Of a stretch of 64,000 bases of DNA, positions 54,654 to 62,072 are shown one piece after another. The first letter of the stretch is position 1. Each line of letters begins with the position of its first letter. This stretch comes from Microseira wollei NIES-4236 (lineage in GTDB: Bacteria > Cyanobacteriota > Cyanobacteriia > Cyanobacteriales > Aerosakkonemataceae). Made by a program: the position numbers and the translations under genes. The stretch covers positions 1 to 64,000 of the forward strand of contig NZ_BLAY01000010.1 of assembly GCF_020521235.1 (NCBI RefSeq), read 5' to 3'. The notes under the pieces are model-generated. The model did not search any database. It was not told the origin of the DNA and saw only the letters and a program-made list of their open reading frames with translations.

Positions 54654-56756
54654 TTAGCTAGATAATAAAGCATTAACTATTGCCCGTCCTAAGTGATACG
54701 CAAAACTCACAGGAACCGCATTGCCAATTTGCTTATACTTAGAACCCATTCCACCTATAAATTCCCAATCATCAGGAAATGTTTGAATTCTGGCATACTC
54801 TCTTACCGTAAAAGGTCTAGTCTCCTCTGGGTGACAGCGCTCAGTCTGTTTTTGTGAAGGTGAAGTCGTCAGGGTTAGACTGGGTTCATCCCAAGAAATT
54901 CGACGCGCCATACCAGTACGTCCACCTGTGAGATAGTAGCTTTTCATCATGAAGCTTTTCTGAATTTCTTCAGGCAAATCTCGCCAACATCCACCAGGAG
55001 GAACTAGCGCTAAAACAGCAGATCTTTTTGGGCTATATTTCATTCCCTCAGAAGGCGGAACATCTTTTAGTGCATCTCTTAAGGTAAGTATCTTGGGTGA
55101 GGGTGCAGGATACTGAAACCGAATACCCGGACGAGTTCCAACAATTATGATTCTTTCTCGCTTTTGTGGAACGTCATAATTCACTGCATTTAGTAAACGA
55201 TATTGAATGTTATAACCAAGAGATTCTAAAACTGATAAAACTGTTTTAAGTGTTTGGCTTTTTTGATGGCTGATTAATCCTTTGACATTTTCAGCTAAAA
55301 ATAGTTTAGGCTGTACTTCTTTAATGCAGCGGGCAAATTCATAAAATAAAGTACCGCGAGTGTCTTCAAACCCTAAACCTTTGCCTGCATAGCTGAAGGA
55401 TTGGCAATTGTGAACTACAACTTGTTGTACACAATAGGAGTTATCATCAGCTACTTCAAAGTTGAAAACCTCTTGATTTTCCACAGGTAATAAATTTACT
55501 CGTTTAATCTTAAACCAGGCATATCCATCTTTAAAAATGACCGCATGATTACCAGAGTTAAAGCCTCTAAGCATATATGTTTTCGTTTTGACAAGCCTTC
55601 CCTCTATAATTTTTTCTACTGGCTGATGAGAAATAATGATATGCGTACTTTTGCCTAACTTCAAAAACAACCGCTGAAGTCCAGCTATGACGTTATAAGA
55701 AACAGATGTAATTGAATTTGTGCATCCGTCAGCTGCTATAAACCCATCTAAAAATTCCTCAATATATTCCTTAGGAGCATTTTGTACCCACTCTGGAATC
55801 TTTTTGCCCTGTGCATACTTACCAAAGGACTTTAGTAGGTGATACCACATAGCACTAGAACAACCAAACTTTTCACTAGCTCCCGTTCTGCACTGTTTAG
55901 ACGTTAGCGGTAAAACAGCTTGAAGTTTCCCAAGAACAACTTCTCTGTTTTTGTCTGCAACTGCAAATCTAATTTTATAAGTAGGTCTACCATCAGGCTT
56001 AAGCGTATCCTCAATCCAACCATCACCTAAAAAGTATCCCATTAAGAACCATAGGTTTTTGTCGCCAAAATCAGGAGACACTTCAATAGCAGTGTCAGAA
56101 TTCTGCTTGAGCAAAAAGCTGAAGCAAGGTAAAACAGATTCTTCGTTGACTTTAATTCCTACATAATGGTGTTGTGTTAATTGATCTGCATTCACCCATG
56201 CAGGATTGGACAATATAAACCCATATCTTCTGACAGAGTTATTCCAGACTCTTTTTCTCTCAAGTGCAAAAAATGGATGTTCTGGCGTGCAGGTAATCTC
56301 TTCTCCAAGATACATTACTTTTAAGCGGTAGAGATTTCCTGAGAAGTTCTTTCTTTGAATATTGACTATGGGTCTAAATGTACCAGTATGGGTCAACAGC
56401 AAATCCTCAAAATCTACTGATTCAATTTCTTTGTACCCAGAATCAGTTAGTACCTGAGTTCCTGAGACAAAACAAGGAAATCCACCTGTTACAATATCCG
56501 CAGTCATGCCTTGAAAAGAAACTTTGGATACATCGCCATGAATCACATTCCACTCGGGACGATTATGTCGCAGCGTTGCTACAGCATCTTTGTCAATTTC
56601 AATTAGCGCTTTGGCTCCTAATCCGGCTTTTTCTAATCCCAGCGCTAAGCCACCAGCTCCGGCAAATAGCTCAATCACAGTCGCTGTAGCTGCGCTCGGC
56701 TCCTGAACGTTAGGCTCTGTGTATGGCAGTTCAAACAAACTTAGCTGTCGGTACAT
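54654..56756 (-). CDS. DNA cytosine-5 methyltransferase interrupted by an intein
   Basis: The 700-residue precursor contains a 344-residue C5-methyltransferase (exteins 1-94 and 451-700) and a 356-residue intein (95-450). Methyltransferase motif I is VIELFAGAGGLALGLEKAG. Motif IV, GGFPCQSFS, is formed only after splicing, because the intein sits between Pro94 and the catalytic Cys451. Further motifs are AENVKGL (VI), QKRERIIIVG (VIII) and QIGNAVPVSFAYHLG (X). It methylates cytosine in the target of the convergent restriction enzyme, protecting host DNA. Without splicing it cannot be active, since the catalytic Cys loop is broken by the insertion. Confidence 0.93.
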   Translation of the reverse strand: MYRQLSLFELPYTEPNVQEPSAATATVIELFAGAGGLALGLEKAGLGAKALIEIDKDAVATLRHNRPEWNVIHGDVSKVSFQGMTADIVTGGFPCFVSGTQVLTDSGYKEIESVDFEDLLLTHTGTFRPIVNIQRKNFSGNLYRLKVMYLGEEITCTPEHPFFALERKRVWNNSVRRYGFILSNPAWVNADQLTQHHYVGIKVNEESVLPCFSFLLKQNSDTAIEVSPDFGDKNLWFLMGYFLGDGWIEDTLKPDGRPTYKIRFAVADKNREVVLGKLQAVLPLTSKQCRTGASEKFGCSSAMWYHLLKSFGKYAQGKKIPEWVQNAPKEYIEEFLDGFIAADGCTNSITSVSYNVIAGLQRLFLKLGKSTHIIISHQPVEKIIEGRLVKTKTYMLRGFNSGNHAVIFKDGYAWFKIKRVNLLPVENQEVFNFEVADDNSYCVQQVVVHNCQSFSYAGKGLGFEDTRGTLFYEFARCIKEVQPKLFLAENVKGLISHQKSQTLKTVLSVLESLGYNIQYRLLNAVNYDVPQKRERIIIVGTRPGIRFQYPAPSPKILTLRDALKDVPPSEGMKYSPKRSAVLALVPPGGCWRDLPEEIQKSFMMKSYYLTGGRTGMARRISWDEPSLTLTTSPSQKQTERCHPEETRPFTVREYARIQTFPDDWEFIGGMGSKYKQIGNAVPVSFAYHLGRAIVNALLSS
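55407..56474 (-). other. intein with LAGLIDADG homing endonuclease
   Basis: The 356-residue intein begins CFVSGTQVLTDSG (Cys1) and ends QVVVHN, followed by the +1 extein Cys, which is the methyltransferase nucleophile. Block B reads TCTPEHPFF (TxxH). Two LAGLIDADG-like helices, LWFLMGYFLGDGW and EEFLDGFIAADGC, mark an embedded homing endonuclease (about 140-320). Block F reads VFNFEVADDNSYCVQQ. All residues needed for class 1 splicing (Cys1, block-B His, penultimate His, terminal Asn, Cys+1) are present, so splicing activity is likely. Confidence 0.92.
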
Positions 56757-56808
56757 GGTCAGGCATCGCTCAACCCTCTGCTAATTATTAAATTAGCTAA
56801 TTAGCCAA

Positions 56809-56840
56809 TTGTCAATACAGCTACTTAGCTAAGGTATACT
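56809..56840 (+). promoter_or_regulatory. possible promoter of small RHH-like gene
   Basis: TTGTCA (56809-56814) and TATACT (56835-56840) are 20 bases apart, somewhat long, in an AT-rich divergent region between the methyltransferase and the small gene at 56871. Confidence 0.35.
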
Positions 56841-56870
56841 AACAGAAACTGTTCATCTTTCATAAGGCAG

Positions 56871-57074
56871 ATGGCTCAAACACAAAGAAAGCCTGTATAC
56901 ATACAGCCAAAACACCACGATATCTTAAGGCGCATCGCCTACGAGCAGCGTTGCAATATATCGGACGTGTTGGATGCAGTGTTAGAGCAGGTAAATTGGG
57001 AAAAAGTTGCTAAGGATGCGGGGGATAAACCTTTACAGAGAGCGATGGAACGGGCAGGAAGCTATAAAGTTTAA
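56871..57074 (+). CDS. small ribbon-helix-helix-like protein
   Basis: The 67-residue protein, MAQTQRKPVYIQPKHHDILR followed by RIAYEQRCNISDVLDAVLEQ, has a short strand and two helices as in ribbon-helix-helix DNA-binding proteins or antitoxins. No toxin gene is adjacent. It is divergent from the methyltransferase, so it could control the RM locus as a small regulator, but it may equally be an unrelated gene. A weak purine-rich site (TAAGGCAG) precedes the ATG. Confidence 0.55.
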   Translation: MAQTQRKPVYIQPKHHDILRRIAYEQRCNISDVLDAVLEQVNWEKVAKDAGDKPLQRAMERAGSYKV

Positions 57075-57098
57075 AGTAAGCTAACTCTATCGTTAGAA

Positions 57099-57905
57099 CT
57101 ACATCGATTCCAAACGCTGGCGCAATTTGCTACTGATAGTATCGATTAAAGTTACAACAACTAACAGCACGAGCATAATCGTTGCTGCTTTTGTCCGCTC
57201 AAAACTATCAATATAGGTTTTCAATTGAAACCCGATCCCACCCGCACCTACTGCACCTAAAACCGAAGCGGCGCGAATATTATATTCAAACATATATAAT
57301 GTGTAACCCAATCCCAAGGGCAACACTTGCGGTAAAATTCCGTATTGAGCTATTTGTATCCAAGAAGCTCCACCTACTCTTAAGGATTCTATCGAACGCG
57401 CATCAACTGATTCAATTGCTTCTTGATAAAACTTCGCCAAATATCCAATTGTGTAAATTCCTAAAGCTAAAGTACCTGCGGGTGCGCCGAGTCCAATTGC
57501 TGCGACAAATATCAATCCCAATACAATCGAAGGCACGGAACGAACTGCATTTTGCAGCAAGTTCGCTATCCATTGCAACCAACGCGGCGCGAGATTTCTG
57601 GCGCTTAAAATTGCAATGGGTAGGGATATAATTGCGCCGATTGTAGTTCCCCAGATCGACATCTGGATGGTTTCAATTAAGGCTTTTACGGCAATATCTA
57701 TAATTTCAAAATTCGGAGGCCAGAAGTCTGTCAAAAAATTCACTACGTATTTCCAGCTATCTTCAACGATCGCTTGGTTTATTTTGAGTCCTTGAAATGC
57801 CCAATAATAAACTAAAATAACAAAGATGATAGTTCCCAATCGAGTTAACCAAACGAGGGGATTTGGGATTTTTGTTTTACCGTTGGGTTGTAAGGATTTC
57901 GTCAC
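57099..57905 (-). CDS. phnE: phosphonate/phosphite ABC transporter permease
   Basis: The 268-residue PhnE-like permease has about six transmembrane segments, with the family motif (ESVDARSIESLRVGGASWIQ) acting as EAA loop and GAGGIGFQLKTYIDSFE near the C-terminus. The start is GTG with GGAG about eleven bases upstream. It is the last gene of the leftward phnD-phnC-phnE order, 83 bases after phnC. The substrate could be phosphonate, phosphite or phosphate; no C-P lyase or phosphite dehydrogenase gene is nearby. Confidence 0.9.
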   Translation of the reverse strand: MTKSLQPNGKTKIPNPLVWLTRLGTIIFVILVYYWAFQGLKINQAIVEDSWKYVVNFLTDFWPPNFEIIDIAVKALIETIQMSIWGTTIGAIISLPIAILSARNLAPRWLQWIANLLQNAVRSVPSIVLGLIFVAAIGLGAPAGTLALGIYTIGYLAKFYQEAIESVDARSIESLRVGGASWIQIAQYGILPQVLPLGLGYTLYMFEYNIRAASVLGAVGAGGIGFQLKTYIDSFERTKAATIMLVLLVVVTLIDTISSKLRQRLESM

Positions 57906-57988
57906 TCTAAAGTTAACTCCAATCTAAAAATTGCTAATTGCTAATTGCTAATTGGTAATTGGTAATTGTTATTTTGATTACTCATTAC

Positions 57989-58714
57989 CTATGAGGTATT
58001 AGCTAATCTAAAATCTAAAATTCCCTCGTGACAGGGGCCATCATAAACTATACGACCTGCATCGAGGACAATGGCGCGTTTGGCGTAGGTGGATGCGATC
58101 GCCAGGTCATGCAACACCGTTACAATCGTCATTCCCTCTGCATGTAATTTGGCAAAAGTATCCATCACCTGTCGCGTTGCTAAGACATCTAAACCCGTGA
58201 TCGGCTCATCGGCGAGTAAAATTTGAGGGAATTGGATTAACGCGCGCGCGATCGCTACCCGCTGTTGCTGTCCCCCGCTGAGTTTCCCCGTTTTCTGGTA
58301 AGCTAGGTCTTCCAATCCCAAAGATGATAGCAATCTTAGGGCAATCTTGCGATCGCTCTCCCCAAATCCCCAAAAAGTCTCCCAACTCGACAATTCTCCC
58401 AAACGTCCGCACAGCACGTTATCCAAGGCAGACAATTGACGAATTAATCCCCCGCCTTGAAATATCATCGCCACATCGCGGCGAATTTTGGGCAGCGTCC
58501 GGGGAGTCATCATCAAACTATTAATTCTGATTTCTCCCTTTTGCCAGGGAACTAACCCCAACATTGCCCTTAATAGAGTAGATTTTCCAGCCCCGTTTAA
58601 TCCTAACAGTGCTACAAATTCACCCTGTTCAATCGTACAACTAATCCCATTCAGGATAGGACGTTTAAGAGCTTTGTTGTATCCGGTTTCTAGATTTTCG
58701 CACTCAATAGTCAT
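57989..58714 (-). CDS. phnC: phosphonate/phosphite ABC transporter ATPase
   Basis: The 241-residue ATPase has Walker A GLNGAGKST, signature LSGGQQQRVAIARAL, Walker B ILLADEPITGLD and the switch His in VTVLHDLAIA, with the FQGGGLIRQLSALDNVLCGR Q-loop segment typical of PhnC. It energises uptake through PhnE with PhnD. It lies between phnD and phnE on one strand. The region upstream (58727-58765) is a GATTGCA heptamer array and the one downstream is an AATTGCT array. Confidence 0.92.
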   Translation of the reverse strand: MTIECENLETGYNKALKRPILNGISCTIEQGEFVALLGLNGAGKSTLLRAMLGLVPWQKGEIRINSLMMTPRTLPKIRRDVAMIFQGGGLIRQLSALDNVLCGRLGELSSWETFWGFGESDRKIALRLLSSLGLEDLAYQKTGKLSGGQQQRVAIARALIQFPQILLADEPITGLDVLATRQVMDTFAKLHAEGMTIVTVLHDLAIASTYAKRAIVLDAGRIVYDGPCHEGILDFRLANTS

Positions 58715-58726
58715 TGGTAATTTAGC

Positions 58727-58765
58727 GATTGCAGATTGCAGATTGCAGATTGCAGATTGCAGACT
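58727..58765. repeat. GATTGCA heptamer array between phnD and phnC
   Basis: About five tandem GATTGCA heptamers lie in the phnD-phnC gap, followed by an inverse AAATCTGCAATC segment (58780-58800). Confidence 0.75.
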
Positions 58766-58804
58766 TTAAATTTCAAATCTAAAATCTGCAATCTTGAAAT
58801 TTCT

Positions 58805-59776
58805 CTATGGTTCTAATCTGGCGCGTTGTAATGCTTGACGCATCGGCGCGAGGTGACGGTTGTGATCGACGCGGCGTAACTCTGTTGAATTATACAGGGC
58901 GCGGAACATGCCGTTATTTGCGGGCTGATTTAATTTCATCAGCGCGTTGATAATCCGATCGCGCATCGGTGCTGGAACGTCGTCATCAATTACAATTCCA
59001 TGCGCTGGTACGCCGGAAATCGAATACAAAACTCGCAATTGCGACGCTTCCGCTGGCGTAATCCACGGGGGATTTAAAGCATATTCCGATACAGCGGCAA
59101 CATCCGCCTGTCCCCGCAGCACTGCTTGCAACGCACTGCTGTAGCCATCGCCATAGGTAACTTGGCTAAAGAAACTATCCAACCGATCTGGTCCAGTCAC
59201 AATCCCCCGACCCACTAAATCCCCCGTCGGGATAATAAATCCCGATCCAGAGGTGCGAGAAGCAAACGCCATTCTTCTTCCCCGCAGTTGGTTGAGGGTT
59301 TGTTGCGGGTTCGCTTGGGTACGCAGGGGGCTATCTTTTCGTACCACCAAAATCGAATCGTAAGTATTTCCACCGGAATAGTCCGAGCGCACTTCTGCCA
59401 GTACCATGCGCGCTCCCGTCGCTTGTTCGGCTCGGATGGCGGGACGGCTGCTTAAGAACGCCACATCGACGCGGTTCGCTCTTAGAGCTTCAACAGCGGC
59501 GGTTTCATCTGATACGATAGCTTCTACGGGCATTCCCAGTTCCCGCGAGAGGAACTGCGCCACCTGATTCGCCTTATTTTGCAAGTCCGTCGAGTCTCTG
59601 CGGGAAGGGAAAGCAATTCTCAGCTGGGTGATAGTATTTTGGGCTATTGGCTGTTGCACTCCATGCTCTGGAGTGTGGTGAGCGATCGCTTGCGGCACTT
59701 TCTGAACTACGTTAATGCCAATACTTGTCAGTGCTATTAGTGCTGAACTTGCACCTAGTAGTATTTTTTTTCTCAC
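58805..59776 (-). CDS. phnD: phosphonate/phosphite/phosphate-binding protein
   Basis: The 323-residue periplasmic binding protein has a signal peptide (KKILLGASSALIALTSIGIN). The PhnD-fold body includes LRIAFPSRRDSTDLQNKANQ, VDVAFLSSRPAIRAEQATGA and SGSGFIIPTGDLVGRG, where the SGSGF loop is a likely oxyanion-binding site. It delivers the phosphorus compound to the PhnCE transporter. It is first in the operon. A Pho-box-like pair lies about 70-90 bases upstream. Confidence 0.9.
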   Translation of the reverse strand: MRKKILLGASSALIALTSIGINVVQKVPQAIAHHTPEHGVQQPIAQNTITQLRIAFPSRRDSTDLQNKANQVAQFLSRELGMPVEAIVSDETAAVEALRANRVDVAFLSSRPAIRAEQATGARMVLAEVRSDYSGGNTYDSILVVRKDSPLRTQANPQQTLNQLRGRRMAFASRTSGSGFIIPTGDLVGRGIVTGPDRLDSFFSQVTYGDGYSSALQAVLRGQADVAAVSEYALNPPWITPAEASQLRVLYSISGVPAHGIVIDDDVPAPMRDRIINALMKLNQPANNGMFRALYNSTELRRVDHNRHLAPMRQALQRARLEP

Positions 59777-59844
59777 AACTCCAACTTATGTTTTTGTGAA
59801 TAGGGAACTTTCGCCACTTCCTATATAAAGTTAGTGGCAACAAC

Positions 59845-59864
59845 TGCTTAATACAGTTTTAAGC
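59845..59864 (-). promoter_or_regulatory. Pho-box-like direct repeat upstream of phnD
   Basis: On the minus strand the sequence reads CTTAAAAC-TGT-ATTAAGCA, two TTAA-centred octamers at an 11-base period, as in cyanobacterial PhoB/SphR boxes. It is only two units and imperfect, so the call is tentative. Confidence 0.3.
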
Positions 59865-60018
59865 ATTTGCAAATTAAAGTCAACTACTTTTGCAAAAAAA
59901 AGTCAATAAGCTGGGCAGGGGCTAGGGGCTAGAGTGGGTAACTTGCGATACAGTTGAAAATCCAAGATTGTTGTATCTGACCGTAAACTCGCTTTCCCCA
60001 GTCCTTAGTTCCTAGTCC

Positions 60019-60408
60019 CTAAACAACGGCGATGCATTCAATTTCCACTCGGACATCCTTTGGCAGACGGGAGACTTGGACGCAAGCGCGGGCGGGGGCA
60101 GTAGCTTCATCGAAATAGCGGGCGTAAACCGCATTCATCGCGGCAAAATCGTTCATATCTGCCAGGAAAACGCTGGTTTTGACGACATTCGACCAACTAG
60201 CATCGGCAGCCGTCAAAATGGCTTCGAGGTTAGCCATAACTTGTTCAGTTTGCTGGGTAATATCACCCGTGCCAATAATTTCCCCCGTCTTGGGGTCGAG
60301 GGGAATTTGTCCGGCGACGAAAATCATTTGACCAGAGGCAGCGATCGCTTGATTATAAGGCCCTACAGGTGCAGGTGCGGCGTCAGTGCGAATAATTTTG
60401 CGAGTCAT
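60019..60408 (-). CDS. ridA: RidA family enamine/imine deaminase
   Basis: The 129-residue protein is a standard RidA (YjgF/YER057c/UK114), which hydrolyses reactive 2-aminoacrylate and related enamines. It has [11 protein letters not shown] with the active-site Tyr, [12 protein letters not shown], and [19 protein letters not shown] with the conserved Arg and Glu. It is monocistronic. A clearly related RidA domain is fused to a pentapeptide-repeat protein at 62073-63374, suggesting local duplication. Confidence 0.95.
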   Translation of the reverse strand: MTRKIIRTDAAPAPVGPYNQAIAASGQMIFVAGQIPLDPKTGEIIGTGDITQQTEQVMANLEAILTAADASWSNVVKTSVFLADMNDFAAMNAVYARYFDEATAPARACVQVSRLPKDVRVEIECIAVV

Positions 60409-60573
60409 TACTAATAAGACAGGGAATAGAGACTAGGTTTGTTAGATTATGAGTATATTTACCATATTTTGAGCCTAAAAATTGCTGAAAACCCAGTTTT
60501 TTCAGAGAATGCATAAGCTCGACTGTATCAGACATATGTTTAATTGACGCTGATAGGTACAGGAGAGCTAGTC

Positions 60574-61188
60574 ATGAACGGTAAAATTTTGTTACGGAGA
60601 GTGGTAGCGATCGCTACCACAAGTCTTGTACTAAGTTTATCTGTTCCTGCGGCGGCGGGGGACGAAGTCGATCTGCACACCCTATGCTCTAAATTTCCCT
60701 TAAATTCCCGCTGCCAAGGATACCAAATCCCAGTACCGCTGGAAGAACGCTCTGGAGATCTAGGCGAATGTAGCTTAAAAACAGGTGAAACTACCAAAGA
60801 AGGCGATTGTAAAGTACTTCTAACCGAGCAAAAGATAACTATCTACATGGAAGAAGGCGAAGAACTAGAAATTTTACAACGCCAGAAAACCACAAGAGAA
60901 TACAACATTTCTATCCAGGATATTACCGCGCTATCTTACAAAAAAGAGTCAAGAACCCCCACAAGTCGGCGCGTCAGAAACTTTCTCTTATTTGGAGTTT
61001 TGGGTGCTGCACTCACTCGACCAGATAAGCTAGCGCAAATAGATATTGGATTTACCGACTCATCGCCAAATCCACCAGTTCCAAATACATTGACTCTATT
61101 GCTCAAAAGAGACACTGGGACAACTTTAAAAGATCAGCTAGTGCAATTAACTGGTATAACTGCGGTTGAACCAGAAGCAAATAGTTAA
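60574..61188 (+). CDS. exported protein of unknown function
   Basis: ATG 60574 (MNGKILLRRVVAIATTSLVL) is preceded by CAGGAGAG. The frame's earlier TTG is not used. The signal peptide is probably cleaved after VPAAAG. The mature part has LCSKFPLNSRCQGY, a Cys pair near the N-terminus, a lipid/beta-rich middle (KITIYMEEGEELEILQRQ) and a hydrophobic stretch (VRNFLLFGVLGAAL). The LCSKFPLNSRCQGY-type motif recurs in cyanobacterial exported hypotheticals. No function can be assigned. Confidence 0.65.
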   Translation: MNGKILLRRVVAIATTSLVLSLSVPAAAGDEVDLHTLCSKFPLNSRCQGYQIPVPLEERSGDLGECSLKTGETTKEGDCKVLLTEQKITIYMEEGEELEILQRQKTTREYNISIQDITALSYKKESRTPTSRRVRNFLLFGVLGAALTRPDKLAQIDIGFTDSSPNPPVPNTLTLLLKRDTGTTLKDQLVQLTGITAVEPEANS

Positions 61189-61306
61189 CAGCAGTCAAAA
61201 CTTGCCAAAGCTGAGTGGCTAATAGCTAATTATCCAGGAAAAGACGAGCAATTAGCGATTAGCTACTTGCTCAATCTGCATACGTACTCTTGCATACAGA
61301 CTGCTA

Positions 61307-61426
61307 TCAAGCCACCACAGGAGTTTGCTGTTGTGTAGGTAACACAACTATCCACTTACCTGTAATTGGATCTCGATAAGCCGTAAACGGATTCTGCTTC
61401 AACTTGACTTCTTTTGATTTAACCAT
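61307..61426 (-). CDS. 39-residue conserved small protein
   Basis: A short frame from ATG 61426, preceded by GAGAGGAG about ten bases upstream, encodes MVKSKEVKLKQNPFTAYRDP and then ITGKWIVVLPTQQQTPVVA. The NPFTAYRDPxTGKWIVV segment reads like a conserved cyanobacterial small protein and is unlike random translation. A 20-bp perfect palindrome lies 30 bases upstream. Function is unknown. Confidence 0.6.
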   Translation of the reverse strand: MVKSKEVKLKQNPFTAYRDPITGKWIVVLPTQQQTPVVA

Positions 61427-61455
61427 AAAGATACACTCCTCTCTGGTTACAAATA

Positions 61456-61508
61456 CATTTTACCGAATCTTTAATAACTGCCTGGGTGATTAAAGATTCG
61501 GTAAAATG
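61456..61508. promoter_or_regulatory. perfect 20-bp inverted repeat upstream of small gene
   Basis: CATTTTACCGAATCTTTAAT (61456-61475) and its exact inverse (61489-61508) enclose a 13-base loop. It sits just upstream of the leftward 39-residue gene. It could be an operator, a transcript hairpin, or a small element's ends. Confidence 0.6.
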
Positions 61509-61686
61509 TGATAACTTTACGCCTCAACAGTGATGGCGATCGCACCCAATTAGCTCTCCCCTAATTATCATGGTAAATCTTGCTTTTTGGGACTTGGTCA
61601 TAGAGCATAGGATAGTGAAATAATTTTTACAGATAATATTTTAGACGCTGATAGTGGTTTTCAATTCGGTGCAACGCCACATTGCA

Positions 61687-62030
61687 GGGACACGGCATCG
61701 GAAAAACTTTGAGCGATGGCAGAAAACTTACTTTAGCCTTAGTCCCTACCCGCCGTTGAAGAGGACGCTCTGACGGGGGGACACTCTGACGCTCTGACAC
61801 CCCATGGTAGGCGCCAGGGGATTCCAACTTTGAAGCATTTTCCTATTATCCACGAATAAATTCGGGGGCTTCTGACCGGGAGCTTCGATCTTGAGAATGG
61901 TCGCGCAGAGCGTCTCCCCAACTCCTTTGTCAGAGCGTCTTCTTGGTGATACTGGAAACATTGCCGGGACACGGCAGGGGAAAAACTTTGAGCGATGGCA
62001 GAAAACTTACTTTAGCCTTAGTCCCTACCC
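61687..62030. repeat. nested direct and inverted repeats
   Basis: A 64-base unit starting GGGACACGGCA and ending TTAGCCTTAGTCCCTACCC occurs at 61687-61751 and again at 61966-62030. Between them, GAGGACGCTCTGAC (about 61760) has an inverse GTCAGAGCGTCTTC (61929-61942). This is the composition of a mobile-element scar or composite MITE. Open frames in it are spurious. The gap 61509-61686 shows nothing else. Confidence 0.65.
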
Positions 62031-62072
62031 TGTATTTAACGTTGCTTTAAGAAACCCGGTTTCTGGGGGAAA

